This document shows positions 27,101 to 34,032 of a stretch of DNA of 64,000 nt, in pieces. The position numbers and the translations under genes are program-made. The notes below the pieces were generated by a model, which saw only the letters and a list, made by a program, of their open reading frames with translations, searched no databases and was not told the DNA's origin. Position 1 is the stretch's first letter; every line of letters begins with the position of its first letter. This stretch comes from Ferrimonas aestuarii (GTDB lineage Bacteria; Pseudomonadota; Gammaproteobacteria; Enterobacterales; Shewanellaceae). The DNA lies in the NCBI RefSeq assembly GCF_005116665.1, contig NZ_SWCJ01000020.1, positions 1-64,000 on the forward strand, written 5' to 3'.

Positions 27101-27659
27101 TAAGGGCTGGACCTCTGGTAGGCTTAAAGATGTGGTGCCTACCGGTCGCGGTAAAGTGACGAGAGTAGCAGGGTTGGTGATTGCGGCGCGGGTAATGATC
27201 ACCAAGCGCGGCAGTAAAATGGGCATTCTAACCCTGGATGATAAGAGCGGTCGCCTTGAGGTGATGATGTTCGCAGAAGGGGTAGAAAAGTACCAAGATC
27301 TGTTGGTTAAGGATAAGATATTGATTGTTGAGGGAGAGGTCAGCTTTGATGATTTCTCCGGTGGCAATAAAATGTCTGCCAAAGAGGTACTCGACATCAG
27401 CCAGGCCCGAGAAAAGTGGGCCAAAGGGGTGACCTTGACGCTGGATGCCGAGCAGCTTAACGAAACCAAGCTTGAGAAGGTTCGAGCCCTGTTAAGCCAA
27501 CATAATCAAGGCAGTTGCCCTGTACAGATAGCATTCAATCGCTCCGATGCCACGGGCACCTTGCAGTTGGGGAGAAACTGGCAAGTGCGCCCCGATGATG
27601 AGCTGTTGCTGGAGTTAGCAACGCTATTCGGAGCAGATAAAGTAACCATGACCTATTAA
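24183..27659 (+). CDS. dnaE: DNA polymerase III subunit alpha
   Basis: Replicative polymerase. 1158 residues (E. coli 1160): PHP domain from FVHLRVHSDFSMVDG at the N-terminus, catalytic acids in MPDFDVDFCMDRRDEVI (about 398-414) and the fingers/thumb region with NAGKHAGGVVIAP, tandem HhH (about 830-890), OB fold (VAGLVIAARVMITKRGSKMG, near 1000) and C-terminal tau-binding part. It lies 9 bases after rnhB. Confidence 0.98.
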   Translation: MADPKFVHLRVHSDFSMVDGMQKVGPIVARATEMGMPAIAITDQTNLCGLVKFYGGAHKSGIKPIIGADFWQICPELDDMQCRLTVLAMNNEGYKNLTLLISKAYLRGHVNHRPVLDREWLAEHAEGLILLSGAKDGDIGQALTKGNTKVVDLLVEFYQRHFPDHYYLELVRTGRAGEETYLHRAVELADQVGLPVVATNEVVFLDEIDFGEHEIRVCIHDGFTLDDSRRPRLYSKEQYLRSEDEMLELFSDIPEALENSVEIARRCNVTVRLGEYFLPDFPTGDLKIEDYLIKVSEDGLEERLEFLFPDAVERAEKRPEYDERLKVELEVINNMGFPGYFLIVMEFIQWSKDNNIPVGPGRGSGAGSLVAYALKITDLDPLEYDLLFERFLNPERVSMPDFDVDFCMDRRDEVIDHTAELYGRDAVSQIITFGTMAAKAVIRDVGRVLGHPYGFVDRISKLIPPDPGMTLAKAFKEEPALPELYDRDDEVKALIDIARKLEGVTRNAGKHAGGVVIAPTTITDFAPLYCDDTGGNPVTQFDKNDVETAGLVKFDFLGLRTLTIIQWALDMANPALAAEGKDPIRIESIPLDDQPSFDMLQRSETTAVFQLESRGMKDLIKRLQPDCFEDMIALVALFRPGPLQSGMVDNFIDRKHGREEVSYPDAEYQHESLKEILEPTYGIILYQEQVMQIAQVLAGYTLGGADMLRRAMGKKKPEEMAKQRGTFREGAENNGVDGDLAMKIFDLVEKFAGYGFNKSHSAAYALVSYQTLWMKRHYPSYFMAAVMSADMDNTDKVVTLVDECERMGLTLLPPDVNMGLFKFNVNQDKEIVYGIGAIKGVGEGPVDAILEAREAGGEFKDLFDFCNRVDLKKVNKRTIEKLIMAGAMDNLGPHRAAMMATLEQAVKAAGQNARNQAQGMMDLFGDLTPEPGQADHAFVNVPHFPDKVWLDGERETLGLYLTGHPINQYLKEIKGWTSGRLKDVVPTGRGKVTRVAGLVIAARVMITKRGSKMGILTLDDKSGRLEVMMFAEGVEKYQDLLVKDKILIVEGEVSFDDFSGGNKMSAKEVLDISQAREKWAKGVTLTLDAEQLNETKLEKVRALLSQHNQGSCPVQIAFNRSDATGTLQLGRNWQVRPDDELLLELATLFGADKVTMTY

Positions 27660-27693
27660 CGAGTGCCAAGTGGCACCGAGCGGTGAACCTATT

Positions 27694-28653
27694 ATGAGCC
27701 TGGATTTTTTAGAATTTGAACAGCCGATTGCTGAGCTGCAAGCCAAGATTGACGAGCTAAAGAACGTCAGCCGCAGTAATGAGCTCGACTTGGATCTGCA
27801 TGACGAGATTCGTCAGTTGGAGGAGAAACGCGAAACCCTGATTACTAAGGTGTTCGCCGATCTTGGTCCTTGGCAGGTAGCGCAGATGGCTCGCCATCCG
27901 CAGCGTCCTTACACTCAGGATTACATCAACCAGATGTTTACCGAGTTTGATGAGCTGTGTGGTGACCGCGCTTTTGCCGACGATCCAGCCATTGTTGGCG
28001 GCACCGCCCGTCTTGATGGCATGCCAGTGATGGTGATTGGCCACCAGAAAGGGCGTGATACCCGTGAAAAGGTGCGCCGTAACTTCGGTATGCCTCGCCC
28101 TGAGGGCTATCGTAAGGCCCTGCGCCTGATGGAGATGGCAGAGCGCTTTAATATGCCGATCATCACCTTTATCGACACCCCTGGAGCTTACCCTGGCGTA
28201 GGCGCAGAGGAGCGTGGTCAAAGTGAAGCCATTGCGAAAAACCTCAAGGTGATGTCTGGCCTGAAAGTACCGGTCATCTGCACCGTGATTGGAGAGGGCG
28301 GCTCTGGTGGTGCACTGGCCATTGGTGTTGGCGATCGCGTTAACATGCTGCAGTACTCCACCTACTCGGTGATCTCCCCTGAAGGCTGTGCCTCCATTTT
28401 GTGGAAAGACGCTGCGGAAGCGCCAAAGGCGGCGGAAGCCATGGGCATTACCGCCTCCCGTCTGCACGAGCTTGGTTTGGTTGATACCGTCGTGGCTGAG
28501 CCGAAAGGCGGTGCCCACCGCGATATCGAACTGATGGCTCGCCAGCTAAAAGAGCAGATTCTTAATGATCTTGCTCTGCTTAAGAACCTGGATGTTGACA
28601 CCATGATGGAACAGCGCTTCGAGCGATTGATGGGGTATGGCTATTGCCGCTAA
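27694..28653 (+). CDS. accA: Acetyl-CoA carboxylase carboxyltransferase subunit alpha
   Basis: Forms malonyl-CoA with AccD using carboxybiotin. 319 residues, as in E. coli. Crotonase-type carboxyltransferase fold with TFIDTPGAYPGVGAEERGQ (about 156-174) and IGEGGSGGALAIGVGDRV (about 197-214). The ATG giving MSLDFLEFEQPI is the family start. The last 10 bases overlap tilS. Confidence 0.97.
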   Translation: MSLDFLEFEQPIAELQAKIDELKNVSRSNELDLDLHDEIRQLEEKRETLITKVFADLGPWQVAQMARHPQRPYTQDYINQMFTEFDELCGDRAFADDPAIVGGTARLDGMPVMVIGHQKGRDTREKVRRNFGMPRPEGYRKALRLMEMAERFNMPIITFIDTPGAYPGVGAEERGQSEAIAKNLKVMSGLKVPVICTVIGEGGSGGALAIGVGDRVNMLQYSTYSVISPEGCASILWKDAAEAPKAAEAMGITASRLHELGLVDTVVAEPKGGAHRDIELMARQLKEQILNDLALLKNLDVDTMMEQRFERLMGYGYCR

Positions 28654-29969
28654 CCGCCATTGAAGCCGAAGTTCGAGCCGCATTAGCGGCTCACCTTCAA
28701 ACTGGGCGCCGCGTGGTACTGGGGTACAGCGGCGGCGTCGATTCTGAGTTGCTGGCTTTTCTCCTTTCCAAACTGCAGCCGGAATTTCCTCACAATTCGT
28801 TTCTGCTGGTTCATGTTCACCACGGTCTTTCTCTGTCTGCTGACCACTGGACAGCCCACTGTCAAAGGCGTGCTGAGCACTACAAGATTCCCATTGTTAT
28901 CGAATCGGTCAAGGTTGAGTCTGGCCCTCGCATCAGCATTGAAGCGGCGGCGCGAACCGCTCGCTATGATGCCTTTGCTCGCCACCTTGATGATGGTGAT
29001 CTACTGCTTACCGCACAGCATCAAGACGATCAGGTGGAAACCCTTCTGCTGGCGCTAAAGCGGGGCAGTGGCCCTCAGGGTTTGGCGGCGATGCCGAAAT
29101 CGAAACCATGGCGACAGGGGACACACCTAAGGCCACTGTTGTCGATAACTCGAGCCCAAATTGAACAGGCAGCAAAGCTTGCGGAACTGTCTCATATCGA
29201 AGACGACAGCAACGATGATCTGCGGTTCGATCGCAATTTTCTTCGTCATCAGGTGGTGCCTGAGCTTAATCGCCGCTGGCCTGGATTTAGTTCCAGTGCG
29301 GCTCGAAGCGCCGAGCTCTGTGGAGAGCAGCAGCAGCTCTGTGATGAGTTAGCTCAGTTGGACTTGGCTAAACTGGAGGTATCGGGCGCGCTAAATCTCA
29401 ACGCGTTGTCCGCTTTGTCATCCTCCAGACAACATAATGTGGTTCGATATTGGTTAAGGCAAAATCAGGTTACTGCCCCGAGCCGAGCCAAGATGATGCA
29501 GATGAAGCAGTTTTGGCAGGCGCGAACTGATGCCCAGCCAGAATTGATGCTGGAAGCGGCGATATTACGCCGATATCAAGACTGCCTCTATCTGATTCAC
29601 CTGCCTGAGCCCAATGGCCTTCAAGGTGAGGTTGAGACCATTGATGATCTCACCCAGCCTAGATTGTTGGCCAACGGAGAAGCGTGGCAATTCCTCGAAG
29701 CTGAACAAGGGCTTCGGGTGCGAATGCCTACAATGCAAGAGAGGGTCAGCGTGCGTTATGGGCTACCTGGGCGGCTTAAGGTGTCCCCTAGCTATCGTAA
29801 TGGTTCCCGGGAGCTGAAGAAGGTTTGGCACGAGTTAGGGGTGCCTCCTTGGCGGCGGTCTCAGGTGGCAATGCTGTTTTATGATGACGAACTGATTGCG
29901 GCTCTGGGATATTGGGCCAGTGACAAGGCGCTTGTGAATCAAGGTGTTGGCCTTAGAATAGAACAATAG
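28644..29969 (+). CDS. tilS: tRNA(Ile)-lysidine synthetase
   Basis: Converts C34 of tRNA-Ile(CAU) to lysidine so that it reads AUA; essential. 441 residues: PP-loop GYSGGVDSELLAFL (about 28-41), HHGLS and HQDDQVETLLLALKRG (near 126-141), followed by the two C-terminal TilS domains. The start appears to be TTG inside the end of accA; no ATG or GTG is in frame nearby, so the exact start is less certain than the identity. Confidence 0.95.
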   Translation: MPLTAIEAEVRAALAAHLQTGRRVVLGYSGGVDSELLAFLLSKLQPEFPHNSFLLVHVHHGLSLSADHWTAHCQRRAEHYKIPIVIESVKVESGPRISIEAAARTARYDAFARHLDDGDLLLTAQHQDDQVETLLLALKRGSGPQGLAAMPKSKPWRQGTHLRPLLSITRAQIEQAAKLAELSHIEDDSNDDLRFDRNFLRHQVVPELNRRWPGFSSSAARSAELCGEQQQLCDELAQLDLAKLEVSGALNLNALSALSSSRQHNVVRYWLRQNQVTAPSRAKMMQMKQFWQARTDAQPELMLEAAILRRYQDCLYLIHLPEPNGLQGEVETIDDLTQPRLLANGEAWQFLEAEQGLRVRMPTMQERVSVRYGLPGRLKVSPSYRNGSRELKKVWHELGVPPWRRSQVAMLFYDDELIAALGYWASDKALVNQGVGLRIEQ

Positions 29970-30006
29970 ACAATCACGGTCGGCGACACAGGAGTGGGCA
30001 TAACGC

Positions 30007-31956
30007 ATGGAACATGGTGGTTTAATTCCGATTTTGCTATTGGCGCTGGTGGCCATCGCTTTGCTCGTGTTGAGTCGGCGACTGCGTTTGCCGGTGATTC
30101 TGGCTTGGCTGGTGACCGGCCTGATTGCCGGTGAGCAAGGCTTTCATTGGTTAGGCAGCCATGAAATTGCCTTGATGGCAGAAGTGGGCATCGTGTTTTT
30201 GATGTTCTCCCTCGGATTGGAATTCTCCCTCCCTCGCCTTTGGGCCATGCGCAGCCGAGTGTTTGGCCTTGGCAGTTTACAGATGGTGGTGACCCTGCTC
30301 GGTGCCTCATTGACCAGTTGGGCTTTCGGGTTGGACGCTCGAGCCGCCTTTGTCTGCGGCGGTGCCATCGCCCTCTCTTCGACCGCCATTGTGCTCAAAC
30401 AGTTGGATGAGCAGGGCTGGATCAATAAGCGTCATGGCGAGTTATCGGTGTCGGTGTTGTTGTTTCAGGATCTTGCGGTGATTCCGCTGCTGATTGTGAT
30501 TCCACTGCTAGGCTCAGACAGTGGCGGCAGCGCCCTGGCCTTTGAGCTCTCGTGGGCCCTTCTCAAAGGAGTCGGTGCCTTCGCACTGTTGCTCAGTTTA
30601 GGTGGCTATCTGCTGCCGAAAATCTTTGATGAGGTGGCTCGCTCTCGTTCCGATGAACTGTTCGTGTTAACCACCTTGGCGGTGGCGTTGGCGACCGGCT
30701 TTGTGACCCTCTCCTTGGGACTCTCCATGACCTTAGGAGCGTTTTTGGCGGGCATGTTGCTTGGCGAGAGCCAATATCGGCAGCAGTTGGAAGCGGACAT
30801 TCGCCCCTTTCGCGATCTGTTGATGGGGCTGTTCTTTGTCTCAGTGGGCATGTTGCTGGATCCGTCGGTGCTGATGAACCAGCTGCCGCTCTTACTGGGA
30901 TTGCTGCTATCGGTGATGTTGTTTAAGGCTCTGGTGATATGGGGCTTAGCGGCATTGACTGGAGAGAAATCCAAAGACGCGCTGGCCACCGGCATCTGCT
31001 TGGCGCAAGTGGGCGAGTTTAGCTTCGTATTGATCGCACTGGCCGTGAAGTGGGACGTATTAGAGCGGGATCTGGCCAACTTGCTGGTGATGACCGGGGT
31101 GGCGTCGATGGCCTTAACGCCGACATTGGTGGATCGCTGTCTGGAACTGGCCAAAAAAGTGCTGGGGCAGGGGGAAAACTTCCGTCAAGATGAGGAGCAG
31201 GAGCTTGATCTGGCAACCAAGGATCATGTGGTGCTGCTGGGGTATGGCCGCGTTGGCCAGACCATTGCCCGGTTTTTGAAGCGGGAAAAGATGCCATTTG
31301 TGGCGGTGGATCTGGACCCCATTCGAGTTCGAGAGGCTCGCAGTGGTGGCGAGCCGGTGATCTACGGTGACGGTCGTCGTCACGCCATTTTGGATGAGGT
31401 TGGCTTGGCTCATGCGAGGCTGGTGGTGGTCACTTACGATAATCGCCGCGAGATCTTCAATCAGCTGGATTGCATTAAATCCTTAGCGCCGAACATTCGA
31501 GCTCTGGTCAGGACTCGGGACGACTCCACTTTGGAGGCACTGGAAAAAGCCGGCGCCGATCAGGTGATTCCTGAGAGCCTGGAGGGCAGTTTAATGTTGG
31601 TATCTCAAGTACTGTATCAACTTGGGGTGCCGCTACCGCGAATTTTGCTTCGGTTGGAGCGAGAGCGTCGGGACCGCTATCGAATGCTTCACGGTTTCTT
31701 TGGCGGTGAAGACCTACAGCCGGACCGTAAAGTGTTGCATGCGGTGACCTTAAGCGACAATGCCTGGGCCCTGGGTCACTTTGTGGTAGAGCTGCCGCTG
31801 AGTCATTGGCACGTTGAGCTTGATGGCATTAAACGCCAAGGCAAAGAGTTGGAGTTTGTACCAACTACGCGTTTGCAGCATGGTGATACCCTGCTGTTGC
31901 AAGGGACACCGCGTCAAGTTGAGTTGGCGGAGCGGGCACTACTTGAGGGCCACTGA
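30007..31956 (+). CDS. CPA2-family monovalent cation:proton antiporter with TrkA domains (Kef-type)
   Basis: A 649-residue inner-membrane protein: about 12 membrane helices (1-385) with LMFSLGLEFSLP and LFQDLAVIPLL of the CPA2 family, then an RCK/TrkA-N domain (VVLLGYGRVGQTIARFL at about 409-425) and a TrkA-C domain (about 565-645). This layout fits Kef-type K+/H+ antiporters or YbaL. No KefF/KefG-type ancillary gene is adjacent, so glutathione gating is not shown. Its 3' end overlaps the convergent patatin gene by 43 bases. Confidence 0.88.
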   Translation: MEHGGLIPILLLALVAIALLVLSRRLRLPVILAWLVTGLIAGEQGFHWLGSHEIALMAEVGIVFLMFSLGLEFSLPRLWAMRSRVFGLGSLQMVVTLLGASLTSWAFGLDARAAFVCGGAIALSSTAIVLKQLDEQGWINKRHGELSVSVLLFQDLAVIPLLIVIPLLGSDSGGSALAFELSWALLKGVGAFALLLSLGGYLLPKIFDEVARSRSDELFVLTTLAVALATGFVTLSLGLSMTLGAFLAGMLLGESQYRQQLEADIRPFRDLLMGLFFVSVGMLLDPSVLMNQLPLLLGLLLSVMLFKALVIWGLAALTGEKSKDALATGICLAQVGEFSFVLIALAVKWDVLERDLANLLVMTGVASMALTPTLVDRCLELAKKVLGQGENFRQDEEQELDLATKDHVVLLGYGRVGQTIARFLKREKMPFVAVDLDPIRVREARSGGEPVIYGDGRRHAILDEVGLAHARLVVVTYDNRREIFNQLDCIKSLAPNIRALVRTRDDSTLEALEKAGADQVIPESLEGSLMLVSQVLYQLGVPLPRILLRLERERRDRYRMLHGFFGGEDLQPDRKVLHAVTLSDNAWALGHFVVELPLSHWHVELDGIKRQGKELEFVPTTRLQHGDTLLLQGTPRQVELAERALLEGH

Positions 31957-33080
31957 GTCTCAACGGGCAGATCGAAGAACAGTTTCATCTGCCGCTGCTT
32001 CTCTATGGCATCTCGAAATCCAAGCTCGATAAGCTCCTGACAATACTCCCCTTCAAACATCAGATAGCTCAATAGGCTGGACTCGCTGCTGTCATCCACA
32101 CCGATAAACTTCAGTAAGGTTCGAATTCCTTTAGGAAGTTTGTCGTAATGACGTAGGGCGATGGCATCCAAATTTTCAGATGGTTTAATGGTCATGGTTT
32201 CCACCGTGGTTAGGGGCTGCATGACTCGGCGTTCATGGGGGATCAGTGCCAGTGACGCATTGATGCGTGCAACTCGCTCCAGATCTGAGCTAAGGGCATC
32301 GGAGAATACCGCATCCAGCAGGTGACCTGTGATGACGCCGCTATTGGGCGCTCGCCGACCTGGAACTGGCTCACCTGGGCTTTCTAAGTTGATGATAAAA
32401 ATGCGTTTTGCGCCTAGGTGAATGGGGGCGCTTAGGGGCGATAACTGGTGCACTGCGCCGTCGCCATAGTGCTCGTTACCGATAAGCACCGAGGGAAATA
32501 CCAGAGGAATGGCGGAAGAGGCCATTAAGTGTTCAATGCTGATGGTGGTCGGTATGCCTTTTCGGCGGTGACGTTGCCAGGGAGCGATGTGTTTTTGCCC
32601 CTGATAAAAGTTGACGCAGCAGGGCTTACGGTAGCTGGATGCCGCGATGGTCAGCGCATGAAGTTGGCCGCTGTCGATGTGGCGCTCTATCTTCTCAAGG
32701 GGCAATACTCGCTCCATCAGTGTTTTTAGAGGAGCATTATCCAGTAGGCAAGGCGCAACATTAGGGTCTTTACGGTGAGTTACCTGATGGGCGACGGTTT
32801 TTATGATTGGCCACAGGTCGGCATAGTACACTTGATCGCTGCTGAAGTTTCGCCATATCCACTCCAGCTTTCTGATCCCTTTATGGAAGGCTCCCGCATA
32901 ACAAGCCAGTGCCGCAGCGTTGATGGCGCCAGCGGAGGTGCCACACAGGATCGGAAACGGCAGGCCATGATTCCTTGGGTAGAAGCTGGCTAAGGCTTTT
33001 AAGACTCCGATTTGATAGGCGGCTCGACCACCACCACCGCTTAGTTGCAGTGCCCAAAGAGGGGGCTTTATTTCGTCCAT
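31914..33080 (-). CDS. Patatin-like phospholipase family protein
   Basis: A 388-residue serine lipid acyl hydrolase. The oxyanion loop is SGGGGRAAYQIG (about 14-25), the nucleophile motif GTSAG (about 48-52) and the catalytic Asp motif YGDGAV (about 206-211), so the Ser-Asp dyad looks complete. No signal peptide, so it is likely cytoplasmic or membrane-associated. The C-terminal third (about 270-388) lies outside the patatin core and I do not recognise it. AGGGA lies upstream of the ATG. Substrate unknown. The tail-to-tail overlap with the antiporter makes the mRNA ends antisense to each other. Confidence 0.85.
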   Translation of the reverse strand: MDEIKPPLWALQLSGGGGRAAYQIGVLKALASFYPRNHGLPFPILCGTSAGAINAAALACYAGAFHKGIRKLEWIWRNFSSDQVYYADLWPIIKTVAHQVTHRKDPNVAPCLLDNAPLKTLMERVLPLEKIERHIDSGQLHALTIAASSYRKPCCVNFYQGQKHIAPWQRHRRKGIPTTISIEHLMASSAIPLVFPSVLIGNEHYGDGAVHQLSPLSAPIHLGAKRIFIINLESPGEPVPGRRAPNSGVITGHLLDAVFSDALSSDLERVARINASLALIPHERRVMQPLTTVETMTIKPSENLDAIALRHYDKLPKGIRTLLKFIGVDDSSESSLLSYLMFEGEYCQELIELGFRDAIEKQRQMKLFFDLPVETQWPSSSARSANST

Positions 33081-33166
33081 GGCATCCCTGTATAAGCATC
33101 TGATTGGAATAAGAATTGATTAATATACGTATGCTGTTTCAAGTATAGGACAGACGCCGCATCTGG

Positions 33167-33194
33167 TTGATACAAACTGAGATGCGGGTATAAT
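33167..33194 (+). promoter_or_regulatory. Promoter for sORF-tetR unit
   Basis: TTGATA (33167-33172), a 16-base spacer and a perfect TATAAT (33189-33194). The start of transcription would fall near 33201, inside the palindrome at 33197-33222. Confidence 0.7.
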
Positions 33195-33196
33195 TA

Positions 33197-33222
33197 AATA
33201 TACAAACTTGAATGTATTTAAG
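33197..33222. promoter_or_regulatory. Candidate AcrR/TtgR-type operator
   Basis: The core TACAAACTTGAATGTA is an imperfect palindrome that resembles the half-sites TACAAAC and GAATGTA I recall for the TtgR and AcrR operators. It overlaps the expected transcription start, so binding would block the promoter; autoregulation by the TetR protein encoded downstream is inferred. Confidence 0.55.
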
Positions 33223-33230
33223 GTCGGTCA

Positions 33231-33359
33231 ATGATATTTGGGTATTTGATGTTTCAGCCTAAGCTGTATTTCATTGTGAGTGGGCTCATGGTTTTTGCTC
33301 TAGCCTTGTTGTCTGATCAGATCGTTCGTTGCCAAACCAAGAGAGAGTGTCATGGCTAG
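33231..33359 (+). CDS. Small membrane protein (42 aa), upstream of tetR
   Basis: An ATG with AAGG 7 bases upstream opens a 42-codon frame ending TAG that overlaps the tetR start by 8 bases. The peptide has one hydrophobic segment (FIVSGLMVFALALL, about residues 14-27) between a Lys and a basic tail (RCQTKREC), so it would be a single-span membrane protein. I know of no family. Good promoter, ribosome-binding site and overlap favour a real gene, possibly coupling translation to tetR, whose own Shine-Dalgarno is weak. It could also be a leader without a functional product. Confidence 0.5.
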   Translation: MIFGYLMFQPKLYFIVSGLMVFALALLSDQIVRCQTKRECHG

Positions 33360-33963
33360 AAAGACCAAGGCTGAGGCGGAGAAAACCCGCGAACTTCTGC
33401 TAGACACCGCATTGAAATTGTTCAGTGAAAAAGGGGTCGCCAATACGACCCTCGCTCAGATCGCCACGGCTTGTGGCATGACTCGCGGCGCCATCTATTG
33501 GCACTTTGATGATAAAGCAGCAATGCTGCATGCGATGTTTGAGAGCTCCATTACGCCGGAGATGCAGCGTATTTGGGATTTGATTGGCGATGAAGGCGCA
33601 GATCCTATCAATACGCTACTGGAAGCTACTTGGGTATTTTGGTCGGAGCTTCGTAGAGACAGTAACTTGAAGCAGGTGATGATTCTTTATAATCAGGCTG
33701 AGCAGATTCCTGAGCTGTGTGAAAAGCTGGATGAGCTGCATTGCCAAGAAGACTCCCACATTCGTCAGGTGCTGAGTTTGGCGAAATCGAAGGGGCTTTT
33801 GCACTCGCAAATGTCCGTGGACAGTGCCGTTATCGCTTTTTACAGCTTCCACATGGGGTTTACCAATCTGGTGTTGCGTCCTCGAAGCAGTACGCGGCAT
33901 ATGGATGTCGAGCAGGTCTTTAAAGAGATGATTGCCGGCTTTGAGCGCAGTATCCGAGCCTAA
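33352..33963 (+). CDS. TetR family regulator, AcrR/TtgR-like
   Basis: A 203-residue repressor. The HTH domain (about 10-58) reads TRELLLDTALKLFSEKG then TTLAQIATACGMTRGAIYWHF, very close to AcrR/TtgR/MtrR; the C-terminal ligand domain is of the same type (WVFWSELRRDSNLKQVMIL). Such proteins normally repress an adjacent RND efflux operon, but no acrAB-like genes are in the window: the neighbours are a patatin gene and proS. It probably represses itself through 33197-33222 and acts on distant pump genes. Confidence 0.87.
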   Translation: MARKTKAEAEKTRELLLDTALKLFSEKGVANTTLAQIATACGMTRGAIYWHFDDKAAMLHAMFESSITPEMQRIWDLIGDEGADPINTLLEATWVFWSELRRDSNLKQVMILYNQAEQIPELCEKLDELHCQEDSHIRQVLSLAKSKGLLHSQMSVDSAVIAFYSFHMGFTNLVLRPRSSTRHMDVEQVFKEMIAGFERSIRA

Positions 33964-33983
33964 CCAAGCTATTTGAGACAAGA

Positions 33984-34013
33984 AAAAAGGGTTGGCAATT
34001 GCCAACCCTTTTT
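33984..34013. terminator. Bidirectional terminator between tetR and proS
   Basis: AAAAAGGGTTGGC and GCCAACCCTTTTT pair perfectly around AATT, with T-runs on both strands, serving the two convergent genes. Confidence 0.9.
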
Positions 34014-34032
34014 GTATTCACACCTAGTGCGA

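Noticed and set aside
27757..28518. 253-codon open frame antisense to accA
   Set aside because: Shadow of accA, low-complexity composition, no family resemblance.
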